In this document: in pieces, positions 1 to 8,776 of the stretch
Layout: every line of letters starts with the position of its first letter
How positions within the stretch are numbered: the stretch's first letter is position 1
Source: Pseudomonas sp. dw_358
Lineage (GTDB): Bacteria; Pseudomonadota; Gammaproteobacteria; Pseudomonadales; Pseudomonadaceae
Length of the DNA stretch: 64,000 nt
Direction of reading: 5' to 3'
Assembly: GCF_018449655.1 (NCBI RefSeq)
Contig: NZ_JAAVUX010000003.1
Span: 310,001 to 374,000 of the forward strand
Notes under the pieces: generated by a model
The model's database searches: none
What the model was told of the DNA's origin: nothing
The model's input: the letters and a program-made list of their open reading frames with translations, nothing else
Program-made: the position numbers and the translations under genes

Positions 1-379
1 GCGCCCAGTCGCGGCCCACACCGTAGCTGGTCTTGAGCTTCATATCCTCGGGCAATGGCCGCCAGGCGGATGCCGTCCAGTGCCGCGAGGTGCCGCCCGC
101 CACGCGCAGGGTGCCGGGGAAGTTTTTCATGGGCGCGTTGTCCAGCACCAGATAACCCGGCGTCTGGCTGTTGGGCGCATGGGGCACATCACCAAATGGC
201 GCATTCCAGTTGTAGCGCTCGGGCAAGGTGCGCCAGTTCTCGGTCACCTTCCAGTCCGGAATCTCGGGGCCCGCCTCCAGAATGATCACACTGCGCCCGG
301 CTTTCGCCGCTTCGTAAGCCACCAGCGAACCCAAGGCCCCGGAGCCGACGACAATCACATCTGCATCAAAATCTGCCAT
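1..379 (-). CDS. GMC-family FAD oxidoreductase, large subunit (N-terminal part, cut by window edge)
   Basis: The first ~126 residues are visible; the rest lies beyond the left edge. The N-terminus has a dinucleotide-binding motif (VIVVGSGALGS, about residues 8-18) and then RVAGGTSRHW, the FAD-contacting region of GMC dehydrogenases of the gluconate/sorbitol/alcohol type. Such enzymes oxidise a sugar or alcohol in the periplasm and pass electrons to cytochrome c or quinone. The start lies 12 bases after the stop of the small-subunit gene, so the two form an operon. Substrate cannot be told. A cytochrome subunit, if present, would be outside the window. Confidence 0.85.
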   Translation of the reverse strand, partial: MADFDADVIVVGSGALGSLVAYEAAKAGRSVIILEAGPEIPDWKVTENWRTLPERYNWNAPFGDVPHAPNSQTPGYLVLDNAPMKNFPGTLRVAGGTSRHWTASAWRPLPEDMKLKTSYGVGRDWA

Positions 380-391
380 GGTCAGCTCCGA

Positions 392-1114
392 TCAAGGGGT
401 GGGGTTGGTCTTGGGGGTGGTCGCCGCGCCAGCCGTATTACCCGCCGGGCGCGTGGGCTTGGCCTTCGCGCCAGGCAACGCAGCGCGTGCCAGCTCGACG
501 CTGGCGTATTGACCCATGCCGAACGCCCGCCAGGCGGGGTCCGGTTTGGCGATCACTCCCGTGGCCCCTTCCGGTTGCCATGTCCAATCCGTGACTCGCT
601 CCGGCATCGCCGGCGACGTCACCCCTTCCGGTACCGCCTGCCACCACCCCTGCCCGCCCGGCGGATACGAGGTGCGCGGCAGATCCTTGCTCACCACCTC
701 GTAGGCCTGGGCATCCAGGTAGGTCACGAACACGGCATCGTCCTTGAGGATCGACCCCGACGGCGTACCTACGTAGCCCAGGTACCAGGGCTTGGCGATT
801 GCCAGGGCGAAATCCAGGTCATCCACCGACAAACCCTTGAGCAGCGCCGTGCGCTGGCTGGGGTCCTGCATGGCCGAGGTACAGGTCAGGGCAAGTTCGT
901 TGATCTTCTGCGTATAACCGGGGACGCGTTGCGCCAGCAGCGTCTCGATGCGCCGGGCAATGTCCGGGGAAAGGTCATTTCGTCCGATCAGCACCCGGCT
1001 GACCTTGAGGAAGCTAGTCTCTGAATCTTCAACCGCGAAAGCGACGTTCGACGACAGAAAACCCAGCACGGGGGGAATGGAGATGGCACCTATCAGAAAG
1101 CTTCTTCGATCCAT
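392..1114 (-). CDS. Sorbitol/gluconate dehydrogenase-type small subunit (FAD-SLDH family)
   Basis: About 240 residues. The N-terminus MDRRSFLIGAISI is a short export signal (RR followed by a hydrophobic stretch), as expected for the periplasmic small subunit of membrane-bound FAD dehydrogenases. The body carries the family pattern of an LS/LI-R-D-L segment near the start and the motif YPPGGQGWW about two thirds along. The last ~65 residues are rich in Ala, Pro and Thr and look like a low-complexity tail. I chose the ATG at 1114 because it directly precedes the signal; a longer frame to 1276 reads through non-coding sequence. It is the first gene of an operon with the GMC large subunit. Substrate unknown. 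Confidence 0.8.
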   Translation of the reverse strand: MDRRSFLIGAISIPPVLGFLSSNVAFAVEDSETSFLKVSRVLIGRNDLSPDIARRIETLLAQRVPGYTQKINELALTCTSAMQDPSQRTALLKGLSVDDLDFALAIAKPWYLGYVGTPSGSILKDDAVFVTYLDAQAYEVVSKDLPRTSYPPGGQGWWQAVPEGVTSPAMPERVTDWTWQPEGATGVIAKPDPAWRAFGMGQYASVELARAALPGAKAKPTRPAGNTAGAATTPKTNPTP

Positions 1115-1655
1115 GGCGTCAAACCTTAGGTAACAGACTGCACGGAGAATCCTTGTGCACACACTGTCGCCTCGCGAAGTTCGTTCGAGGGCGGCGTGGG
1201 GCGCTATTGTTGAATGAGAACCTGTCCGCTTTGCAGCGACAGTGAGAACGGTCTCAAGCGAAAACAACATACCCAAGGTGTAACGTTAGTTTGATATTAT
1301 TTTTGCAGATTCAGTCTATCGACAGGGTAGATAGAACTAAGGGGGGAAAGAATAGGTCGGGGGTTGTTCAGGTCAAAATGACAAATTAGTTAAGCGTACT
1401 TCCAGACAAGTTGAATGATGGCTTTGCGTCAATGTTTCATCTTACATACCGCATGATGGCGTGCAAGAGCATCCATAGTTGCCCGCCATGGGCTGGGCCG
1501 GCACTTGCACTTGTGAGCAGGGCTGGCCGCGATGCAGGCGACGCGGTGAAACGGTACTGCGCGGTGATGCCATCGCGCCCACGGGCGGCTCCCACACACT
1601 CACGCGTGGCTTCCGAGACCCCTGACAGTGATAGAAGAGTTGCACTTTTAAAGGG
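1115..1655. other. Intergenic region, no gene seen
   Basis: About 540 bases between two minus-strand genes. The half next to the dehydrogenase operon is AT-rich (about 1270-1400) and probably holds its promoter. The other half has open frames on both strands, but none has a ribosome binding site, a recognisable domain or normal codon use. I see no RNA gene. Confidence 0.5.
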
Positions 1656-2402
1656 TCATCTCTGCATGCCGGCCATGGCCGAAACAAACCCCTCCGGGTC
1701 TTCCACCATCATCAAATGCCCACCTGGCAGCCGCGTGATACTGGCCGCGCTCTCCAATGCCCAGGCAGGGACATTCCAGCCGGAAAACGAGCGCTCTCCT
1801 GCCACCAGATGCACCGGGATCGCCCCCCCAAACACGGCTTGAACGCCCTCCAGAAACGAGGGTGCTCCGGTGACGTCGACCACCGAGCAAGCTGTCGCCT
1901 GAAGGGTGGAAGCCGGCTGATTGGCCAACAGTCGCGCCGCCATTTCAAGATTGGCCGGCGTCGCATCGATACCGGACCTGGCCAGCCACGCACCTGGCGC
2001 ACCCCGAAAATCGCGCAGCATAGCCTCGGCTTCGACAGGGGCCATGCGGGCCACGCCGGCAGACCAGAAGGCGTCAGACAGCGTGAAATTGCCTTCCACG
2101 CTGATGACGGAGGCAACGCGTTCTGGATACGCGCGGGCAAAGCGCATGGCCACAGCGCCGCCTACGGAATGGCCAAGCAGGTTGACCCGTTCGATATTGT
2201 TTTCCTTCAGCCAGCAGGCGAGATGGGCGACCTGTCCATCGAGGTGGATGAGGGAGGGCGCCGTATCCTGCAAAGTGCCGTAGCCAAGCAGATCCGGGGC
2301 GAAGGCTTGAATGCCCTGACGAGCGAACACAGGGAGCAGGTCCCGCAGGCTGCCGATCAGGCCGTGGATGAGGAGAATGGGAGATCGAGGCATTTCAGAC
2401 AT
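1656..2402 (-). CDS. Alpha/beta-fold hydrolase
   Basis: About 248 residues. The oxyanion-hole region LLIHGLIGS follows the start closely, the nucleophile elbow is GHSVGG (Ser nucleophile), and the C-terminus has the catalytic His in PGGHLMMVEDP. This is the plan of small lipase/esterase or C-C hydrolases of the proline-iminopeptidase/MhpC-like group. The ATG at 2402 is chosen over an upstream frame that begins in unrelated sequence; a second in-frame ATG at 2393 is an equal alternative. The gene stands alone. Substrate cannot be predicted. Confidence 0.85.
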   Translation of the reverse strand: MSEMPRSPILLIHGLIGSLRDLLPVFARQGIQAFAPDLLGYGTLQDTAPSLIHLDGQVAHLACWLKENNIERVNLLGHSVGGAVAMRFARAYPERVASVISVEGNFTLSDAFWSAGVARMAPVEAEAMLRDFRGAPGAWLARSGIDATPANLEMAARLLANQPASTLQATACSVVDVTGAPSFLEGVQAVFGGAIPVHLVAGERSFSGWNVPAWALESAASITRLPGGHLMMVEDPEGFVSAMAGMQR

Positions 2403-2659
2403 CCGTGTATTAATCTCAAAAACGAATAAACCGGCCTCAAGCCGGCGTGTTCGCCCCAAACGGCCCGCGAACTGAATCGCGGCGTGCCAAGGCCGAGCGA
2501 TAATATTTTTTCTTGTTTTGCCAATACGTTCAAGGCGTATCAGCCCCATGGCTTTCCAACGTTGAAACCGTGTTCACCGCGCGTGCAGCTAATCTCTGAA
2601 AAGCACTGCTCGCATTCACACTCCCCTTTTGATCACCCCACCCCGGACAGGAACCTCCC

Positions 2660-3967
2660 ATGCCTTTGTCCATCGCTAAAAGCTGGATCCCCTCGGCCCG
2701 CCATCACCCCGACTTTCCCCTGCAAAACCTGCCGCTGGGCATTTTCGACACCGGCGGATCAGCCCCCCGCTGCGGCGTCGCCATCGGCGATCACATCTTC
2801 GACCTGCAAGCGGCTGCCGGCTTCTTCGAGGGCGAGGCCCTGCGTGCGGTACAAGCCACCGCCAACGGCCAGTTGAACCGCTTTTTCGAACTGGGCGCCG
2901 GGCCTCGGCAGGCCCTGCGCCAGCGACTGGTGCAACTGCTGGAAGAACACAGCCCCTGGCGTGCCGAGCTGCAAGCACTGGGCACGCAGGTCCTGCCGTT
3001 GGCTGCCAACTGCCAGATGCACCTGCCGGCCCGGATCAACGACTACACCGACTTTTACGTCGGCATCGAACACGCGCAGAACGTCGGCAAGCTGTTGCGT
3101 CCCGACAACCCCCTGCTGCCCAACTACAAGTACGTGCCCATCGGCTATCATGGCCGCGCCTCGACCATTCGTCCCTCCAGCACGCCGGTACGCCGACCCA
3201 ATGGCCAGACGCTGCCACCTGGCCAGAGCGCGCCGGTGTTCGGGCCTTGCCAGCGCCTGGACTTCGAACTGGAGCTGGGCATCTGGATTGGCCAGGGCAA
3301 TACGTTGGGCGAACCGATTACCATTGGCCAGGCCGGCGAACACCTCGGCGGTTTCTGCCTGCTCAATGACTGGTCGGCGCGGGACATCCAAGCTTGGGAG
3401 TACCAGCCTTTAGGGCCCTTCTTGTCGAAGAGCTTCATGACCAGTATTTCGCCATGGGTGGTGACGGCAGAGGCGCTTGCGCCCTTTCGTGTGGCCCAAC
3501 CCAAACGCCCGACTGGCGACCCGCAACCGCTGGGATATTTACTGGATGCACAGGATCAAGCGGCCGGCGCGCTGGATATCGAGCTGGAGGTGTTGCTGAG
3601 CACCGAAGCCATGCGCCACCAGCAACTGCCGGCCCAGCGCTTGAGCCTGAGCAGCACTCGCCACATGTACTGGACCGTGGCGCAGTTGGTGGCGCACCAC
3701 AGCATCAATGGTTGCCAGCTGCAAGCCGGGGACCTGTTCGGCTCGGGGACCTTGTCCGGCCCGGCTGCCGGACAGTTCGGCAGCCTGCTGGAGATCACCG
3801 ACGGCGGCAAGAAAGCGATCACGCTGGCGTCGGGTGAAGTGCGCCGGTTTCTTGAAGATGGCGACGAAGTGATCCTTCGCGCCCGTTGCGCGCGCGAGGG
3901 CTTTGCCTCCATAGGCTTTGGCGAGTGCCGAGGGATTGTCGTGTCCGCGTTCGAGTGGGGGCGCTAG
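2660..3967 (+). CDS. fahA: Fumarylacetoacetase
   Basis: Full-length (435 residues), the last enzyme of tyrosine/homogentisate degradation, hydrolysing fumarylacetoacetate to fumarate and acetoacetate in the cytosol. Residues matching the known FAH active site are all present: metal ligands Asp131 (NDYTDF), Glu203 and Glu205 (DFELELG) and Asp237 (NDWSARD), and catalytic His138 (GIEHAQN). In many pseudomonads this gene sits with hmgA and maiA; here neither neighbour is present, so it is either an orphan or a second copy. The 3' end overlaps the convergent cytochrome b561 gene by 4 bases. Confidence 0.95.
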   Translation: MPLSIAKSWIPSARHHPDFPLQNLPLGIFDTGGSAPRCGVAIGDHIFDLQAAAGFFEGEALRAVQATANGQLNRFFELGAGPRQALRQRLVQLLEEHSPWRAELQALGTQVLPLAANCQMHLPARINDYTDFYVGIEHAQNVGKLLRPDNPLLPNYKYVPIGYHGRASTIRPSSTPVRRPNGQTLPPGQSAPVFGPCQRLDFELELGIWIGQGNTLGEPITIGQAGEHLGGFCLLNDWSARDIQAWEYQPLGPFLSKSFMTSISPWVVTAEALAPFRVAQPKRPTGDPQPLGYLLDAQDQAAGALDIELEVLLSTEAMRHQQLPAQRLSLSSTRHMYWTVAQLVAHHSINGCQLQAGDLFGSGTLSGPAAGQFGSLLEITDGGKKAITLASGEVRRFLEDGDEVILRARCAREGFASIGFGECRGIVVSAFEWGR

Positions 3968-4530
3968 TGTTCGTCGAGCGGGATACCGCGCCTGGACTTG
4001 CCCTTGGCCATGCTCTGCAACACCCCATCCCGGCGAATCAGCCCGTGAAACAACGCCGCCGCCAGATGCACCAGCACCGTCAAGAACAACAGATAGGCCA
4101 GGTACCCATGGGCCTTGCGCAGTAATGCAAACGCATGGGGATCAGCCCCGATGAGCGCCGGCAGGCGGATGGACGGGGCCAGCATGATCGGATCGCCCGC
4201 CGCCGACAGCATGGCCCAACCCACCAGCGGCAGAATTAACATCAACCCATACAACAACAGGTGCGAGGCTTTGGCCGCCAGCTTCTGCACCTCGGGCAGG
4301 TCCCGTGGCAACGGCGGCTGGCGGGTGCTCAGGCGCACGATCAGGCGCACGATCACCAATGCCAGCAAGGCAATGCCCAACGGCTTGTGCAGGTTGATCA
4401 GCCATTCATGCCGCTCGGACACCGAGGCGACCATCCCGGCGCCGATGAACAGCTGGGCAATCAGCAGCAATGCCATGCCCCAGTGCAGCAGGCGCGCCAC
4501 GGGGGCGAAGTGTTCGCGGTGCGGGGTCAT
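3964..4530 (-). CDS. Cytochrome b561 family protein
   Basis: 188 residues with four hydrophobic helices and conserved haem-ligand histidines (in LLHWGMA near residue 16, in the NLHKPLG segment, and HGYLAYLL near the C-terminus). Such proteins are inner-membrane di-haem b electron carriers. The start ATG overlaps the stop of the upstream catalase-like gene (ATGA), so the two are translationally coupled and the cytochrome probably passes electrons to or from that periplasmic haem enzyme. The electron donor is not evident. Confidence 0.92.
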   Translation of the reverse strand: MTPHREHFAPVARLLHWGMALLLIAQLFIGAGMVASVSERHEWLINLHKPLGIALLALVIVRLIVRLSTRQPPLPRDLPEVQKLAAKASHLLLYGLMLILPLVGWAMLSAAGDPIMLAPSIRLPALIGADPHAFALLRKAHGYLAYLLFLTVLVHLAAALFHGLIRRDGVLQSMAKGKSRRGIPLDEH

Positions 4531-5618
4531 GAGCGCGGCTCCTGGTCGGCATGGGCGTTCTTGAGCTGATCGACTTCACTGGTGCGGCGCAGGTAGGAGG
4601 TCGCGTAGGCCGCCGAACGCGCGGGCAGCAACGGGTCGCCTGACGCCTGGATGCCATTGGGCAGGATCAGCGGGTCGTAGTTGATGTCGCGGCATTCGCC
4701 ATCGTTCTGCGCCTCGGCCTTCTCGATCGTGAGGCTGCCGGCGATCACCTGCGCGCGCTCTGCCGGCCAGGCTTTGGTGGCATCGTCCACAGGGTCGCCC
4801 GCCTCGGCCATGGTCATCTTCAGGTCCCAATGCAGCGGTCCGGCGGCCAGGTGCTGCTGCAGGTCCTTGTCGAGGAAGTCGCCGCTCTGCAGGCCGGGCT
4901 CGCTGACACCGTTGCCGGGGTGCGGCACCACACTCCAGCGAACAGCGCGGCGCTGCCCGGTCCCGTCCACCAGATAGAATGCATTGATGCTGTTGTAGGT
5001 TTCGGTGGCGTAGCTGGCCGAGGGTTTCGCGGTCTTGACCCAGGCCAGGAACGGCGCTGCTTCGGGATGAGCGGCGAAGAACTGGCCCATGTGGGCGGGG
5101 TTGGGCTTGCCGGTCGCGGGATCCGGTGCGCTGGCCTTGAGCATCTCCAGAAATGCCTGGGGCGTGCCCACCGGGAAAGACGGCATGGCGTTCATGCCGG
5201 TGCGCCATTGCTCGCCGTCGGACTGGGAGAATCGCAGAGCGAAGCTGCGAATCGGCGCAGCGGTATCCGGCGAGTAAGGGCTGCCGGTGGGCAGCGCGAA
5301 ACGGCCGACCACGGGTGTGCGGGCATCCTGAAAAACCTTGGCCGAAGAATACTGCCGGATCGGCGCGGCGCTCTCGAAGTAGCCCACCACGCACACGCCT
5401 TTGGCGTGGTTGCGGCGGTAGCCGGGGAACACCCCGTTGTCGGTCTGTAATTGATCGACCAAGGCATCGGGTGTCAGGCGGCCAGGGTCGAACACACCGC
5501 GAACGTAGGCGAAAGCGCCAGCAGCAACCGCCACCACCACCGCGATGACGCCGAGGCGCAGAAGGGTACTGGCGGGACTTAAAGGAACAGCGGGCGAGTC
5601 TGATCGTGTTTCCGGCAT
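4527..5618 (-). CDS. Catalase-related peroxidase (SrpA-type), membrane-anchored
   Basis: 363 residues. A transmembrane/signal segment (about residues 20-45) is followed by a compact catalase-fold domain with an HAKGVCVVGYFE region in which the His aligns with the distal haem His of catalases, and a GRFALPTGSPYSPD stretch. It is shorter than true catalases, as expected for the SrpA-type catalase-family peroxidases. The start at 5618 is preceded by GGAG at good spacing. It overlaps the cytochrome b561 gene by 4 bases, suggesting a periplasmic peroxide- or organic-peroxide-reducing unit supplied by a membrane cytochrome (inference). Confidence 0.88.
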   Translation of the reverse strand: MPETRSDSPAVPLSPASTLLRLGVIAVVVAVAAGAFAYVRGVFDPGRLTPDALVDQLQTDNGVFPGYRRNHAKGVCVVGYFESAAPIRQYSSAKVFQDARTPVVGRFALPTGSPYSPDTAAPIRSFALRFSQSDGEQWRTGMNAMPSFPVGTPQAFLEMLKASAPDPATGKPNPAHMGQFFAAHPEAAPFLAWVKTAKPSASYATETYNSINAFYLVDGTGQRRAVRWSVVPHPGNGVSEPGLQSGDFLDKDLQQHLAAGPLHWDLKMTMAEAGDPVDDATKAWPAERAQVIAGSLTIEKAEAQNDGECRDINYDPLILPNGIQASGDPLLPARSAAYATSYLRRTSEVDQLKNAHADQEPRS

Positions 5619-5815
5619 TAGAAGCTCCAGGCCCGAGGGGCCCACGTTTCAGGTACAGATGGGACGAACGCGCGCAGGGTTAATTCCACGCGGGGGTTAT
5701 TAAAGCTTCTGAAACTCGATCATGGGCCATTCTCCGGTATAGCCGAGGATTAACTTGTCTGGCCCTGGACGGCTCGGCATCATGCCGGGCCACCCATTCT
5801 CAAGGAACGCCGGGC

Positions 5816-6160
5816 ATGAACCGCAGCACGCTGAACATTCTGATTCCGTTGATTATCGCGGGGTTGGTTGGCACCTACTTTTACAGCCAGAGCCACGGCC
5901 AGAAGAGCGGAGAGCTGATCAAGGCCCGGCTTGAGTTGGTCTGGCCGACCTTCACCACCCTGCCGGGTGTGGATCGCGCCTTGATGGGCGGCTTTGCCGT
6001 GAGCTGCCACCTCGACGACAAGCCGGCCGAGGCGCCCGCAGTGATCGCCTGCCTGCGCGAAGCGGCGACCAAATCCGATGCCATCCGCCCCCAGGGAATG
6101 GAGCAGGCACAGGCCTCGGCGCGCCTGGAAACCCTCATCGACCAGGCCCAGGGGAAGTAG
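5816..6160 (+). CDS. Small single-pass membrane protein, unknown function
   Basis: 114 residues with one N-terminal membrane helix (residues 7-24) and a soluble, Ala-rich tail with two Cys about 15 residues apart. AAGGAA precedes the ATG at good distance. It is divergent from the catalase-like/cytochrome operon across about 200 bases and might share its regulation. I do not recognise the family. Confidence 0.65.
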   Translation: MNRSTLNILIPLIIAGLVGTYFYSQSHGQKSGELIKARLELVWPTFTTLPGVDRALMGGFAVSCHLDDKPAEAPAVIACLREAATKSDAIRPQGMEQAQASARLETLIDQAQGK

Positions 6161-6343
6161 TCCGGCTGCGGGCACCGCTCCTCTGTCCGCGCGCAGACTA
6201 TTGGTCATGTCGATAGACTGAATTGAAAAAACGAATGTCAAAAAGTTGTGAAATATTGGTTATCTTTTTGTCGTAGCAGTGAGTACGGGCTGATCGCCCT
6301 GACGCACTTCAGCGAATGCTCTGGCACAGAGCAAGGAGAACCG

Positions 6344-6643
6344 ATGAGAACCGCTCTGACCGGTGTACTGTTTACGCTTGGCGTCTTCGGGCTGTGGGAG
6401 TTTTCGGCGGCGGCCATCGGCCAACCCGTCTTCAGCGGATTTTCGGGGTGGGACCCCTGCGGTGTCGTCGAAAATTCGGCAACCGGCCTGCTTTCCTTGC
6501 TCTCGGTGGTTGCGGCCGTCGGGCTGTGGAGTCATCGCAGCCACGCACGAATTTCCGCTGGGGTCGAAAATAGAAGTATGACGGATCTTGAGACCGCTCA
6601 CCGCCACCTGCGCGGGTGGACGAGTGCCGTGGACAAACGCTAG
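6344..6643 (+). CDS. Small hypothetical membrane protein
   Basis: 99 residues with two hydrophobic stretches (about residues 4-25 and 45-62) and a charged C-terminus. AAGGAG stands 5 bases before the ATG and the gene is followed by a strong hairpin with T-runs, so it looks real. No family recognised. It is the last gene before the tRNA-Ser island. Confidence 0.55.
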   Translation: MRTALTGVLFTLGVFGLWEFSAAAIGQPVFSGFSGWDPCGVVENSATGLLSLLSVVAAVGLWSHRSHARISAGVENRSMTDLETAHRHLRGWTSAVDKR

Positions 6644-6654
6644 AACTGCAGACG

Positions 6655-6693
6655 AAAAAAAGCCCCGCAAATCAGCCTTTGCAGGGCTTTTTT
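6655..6693. terminator. Bidirectional rho-independent terminator
   Basis: An interrupted stem, GCCC-C-GCAAA paired with TTTGC-A-GGGC, with a run of A before and of T after, so it can work in both directions. It ends the small membrane gene on the plus strand. Because the 13-bp tRNA-Ser end lies just to its right, it is probably also the original terminator of tRNA-Ser before the island entered. Confidence 0.85.
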
Positions 6694-6699
6694 ATATAG

Positions 6700-6712
6700 G
6701 GCGGAGAGATAG
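6700..6712. repeat. Distal attachment-site copy of the tRNA-Ser 3' end
   Basis: GGCGGAGAGATAG is identical to positions 15747-15759, the acceptor end of tRNA-Ser(CGA). The copies have the same orientation and lie 9.05 kb apart; both are followed (on the tRNA sense strand) by a terminator hairpin. This is the pattern left by a tyrosine-integrase element recombining into a tRNA 3' end. Confidence 0.75.
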
Positions 6713-6945
6713 TCCTACTGAATGCCATTCAACGGCATCCAGATCGTGTCCCAGGAAGGGCTTTACTGGGCAACAGCAGAGGTCAATGAAATTTCAGCAA
6801 ATGGGTCACTTCGACATCAGCGTCCACAGCAAGACTCCCAAACTGGCTCCTTGCGGCTTTGAGGGCATGTTTTCATCCAACGACGAGCGGCAAATAGCTA
6901 TCATTCGTGGCGGGCTCCCCACAATATAAAGGATTCACCCATTCC

Positions 6946-7848
6946 ATGATGGAAATTGCTGAGCTGGAAGCCTTTAAGGCGATCGTTGATCACGGCAGTG
7001 TGACGCAGGCGGCGGTTCGCTTGAATCGGGTTCAGTCGAGCATATCTTTTCGTATCAAGACATTGGAGTCCCGGCTTGGAGTACGCTTGTTTGAACGGGT
7101 TGGCCGCCGGATCGTCGCCACTAGGGCCGGACAAGAGTTGTACGGTTACGCCTCTGAAATCCTTGAGCTGACTTCTCGTGCACATGCGGCTTTGGGAAGC
7201 ATAAAGGTAAACCAGCGAATCCGGCTGGGTGTGATCGAGTACATCACCATCGCAAGGCAGCCGCTGCTGCAACGCATCATCAGCAATGCGATAGATCTGC
7301 AGGTTGATGTCACTGTGGGGAGCTCTACCCACCTCATCGAAGCGCTCCAAGCGGGAACCTGCAACGCGGCCATCGTCGGTGCCGGGTTGGCCCCACCACA
7401 TTTGGGCCGATCAAAGCTTTTTGACGACTCGCTCGTGCTGATCTACGGACACACACATCCCGCTGTTGATCTTGCTTGCTTGAGTGGCTACCAGTTCCTG
7501 GTCAATAGCAGTCAAAGCGCCTCACACCGTAACCTGAAGGAATTGTTGACCCTCCATCGGGCTAACCCAACACGGATCGTGGAGTGCGGATCCTACGCGC
7601 TACTGTTTTCCCAGGTTGCTGCCGGAGCCGGCGTATCCCTTGTGCCGAAGTCCTTGGTAGACGCGCTAACCGACAGCTACAACGTGAATAGCCTGGCGCT
7701 GACGGGCTCATTTTCACTGTTCAGCACAGAATTCGTTTTCGCAGACACCTCACCTTACTCGGCGGCGAGAAGATTAGAGGACTGGATTCTCCTACCCAGC
7801 AAAGGCACGAGATGCTCGGTGATTGAGAGTGAAAGGCGGGCTAATTGA
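6946..7848 (+). CDS. LysR-family transcriptional regulator
   Basis: 300 residues. The N-terminal winged helix is clear (LEAFKAIVDHGSVTQAA, then SSISFRIKTLESRLGVRLFE), followed by a type 2 periplasmic-binding-fold effector domain (about residues 80-295). AAGGA lies 13 bases before the ATG at 6946, an in-frame ATG follows at 6949. It is the first gene inside the left end of the island and is convergent with the three-gene cargo operon (35 bases between the ends), so it may regulate that operon although it is not divergent from it as LysR genes usually are. Inducer unknown. Confidence 0.9.
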   Translation: MMEIAELEAFKAIVDHGSVTQAAVRLNRVQSSISFRIKTLESRLGVRLFERVGRRIVATRAGQELYGYASEILELTSRAHAALGSIKVNQRIRLGVIEYITIARQPLLQRIISNAIDLQVDVTVGSSTHLIEALQAGTCNAAIVGAGLAPPHLGRSKLFDDSLVLIYGHTHPAVDLACLSGYQFLVNSSQSASHRNLKELLTLHRANPTRIVECGSYALLFSQVAAGAGVSLVPKSLVDALTDSYNVNSLALTGSFSLFSTEFVFADTSPYSAARRLEDWILLPSKGTRCSVIESERRAN

Positions 7849-7882
7849 ACCACCCGCACTATCCCGCTACGTTTCAATGGGC

Positions 7883-8776
7883 TCAACTGTTACAGGAACA
7901 CCGGACCACCTCATCGGCGTAGGCTACCTCAATATCAAGATCTCCGATCTCTGAGCTGGCCCTGATGACATCGCCATGCTGCAAACGCAATCCATCCCTG
8001 TCGGTGCTGATAGATGCGCCGAGCAAGACGAAGTGCAGAGAGCCAGGTTCGCAGAAGCTGTCATGCTGGAACAGCATCGCTTCAAGCTCCGGCAGTGAGA
8101 CGTTCAGCTGCTCCAGCCCAAGCTTCGACGACTTCTGCCAGATCAGTCGGCCATCCCGAACAACCGAGCTGCTGACTACTGTGCTCAAGGGCGGTAGCTC
8201 AAGTATCAGCTCAGGCGATATGACGGTTTGTCTAAGCTTTGACAGGCCGGCAAGGCTTGGATGGCGATGGCGCAAATCCGGATCTGAAAAGTCCAGGGCC
8301 AAGGTATATCCGCAGTAACGAGGGTTACCCAGCTCATCAACCAGGTACGCGCAGAGATACTCCACCTCATAACCTGAGCCGCAGGCATGGAATGGTGTGG
8401 TGACCTCCCCCCCTGAAATCACAACGCCGCTGCCGTTGCCTTTGAAGTACCAGTCAGGGGCGTCACGCTGCGGGGCAGCGGCGCCGTTGACCTCCCGATG
8501 GGTGTAACCAAAGCTACTAACCCAGCAGTCTCGCGGCTCTTGAGTCTGCAGGGGCACCACGGTTCTGGCGCCGTTAACACGATAGCCGTCGTCTGAGTGG
8601 ATCTCGATACCGTGAAGAAAATCCGCCCATTCCAACCCGCTCTGCAATTGGTTTCTGAGCACATCGATACTGCGTGTGAATCCTGAGACTGTTCGCCGCG
8701 ACACGCTGGCGGGGTCCTCGGAAATCTCTACCCAACGCGTGCCATTGTCAGAAAGCCATTCGGTCAGTTTTCTCAT
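7883..8776 (-). CDS. FAH-superfamily enzyme, AraD1/GguC-like
   Basis: 297 residues. The fumarylacetoacetate-hydrolase fold is recognisable from the FKGNGSGVV region, the paired glutamates Glu137/Glu139 (GYEVEYL), CGYTLALDFSD with Asp162/Asp165, and the Gly-rich C-terminal barrel (LQHGDVIRAS). The two Glu and the Asp are the usual divalent-metal ligands. Members of this branch hydrate, dehydrate or cleave 2-oxo acids. Its start codon overlaps the stop of the exporter gene by one base (TAATG), making it the last gene of a coupled three-gene operon. Exact reaction unknown. Confidence 0.7.
   Translation of the reverse strand: MRKLTEWLSDNGTRWVEISEDPASVSRRTVSGFTRSIDVLRNQLQSGLEWADFLHGIEIHSDDGYRVNGARTVVPLQTQEPRDCWVSSFGYTHREVNGAAAPQRDAPDWYFKGNGSGVVISGGEVTTPFHACGSGYEVEYLCAYLVDELGNPRYCGYTLALDFSDPDLRHRHPSLAGLSKLRQTVISPELILELPPLSTVVSSSVVRDGRLIWQKSSKLGLEQLNVSLPELEAMLFQHDSFCEPGSLHFVLLGASISTDRDGLRLQHGDVIRASSEIGDLDIEVAYADEVVRCSCNS

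Noticed and set aside
1411..1842. 143-codon plus-strand frame in the 1.1-1.65 kb gap
   Set aside because: It runs into the alpha/beta hydrolase gene on the other strand and has no start signal or known domain.
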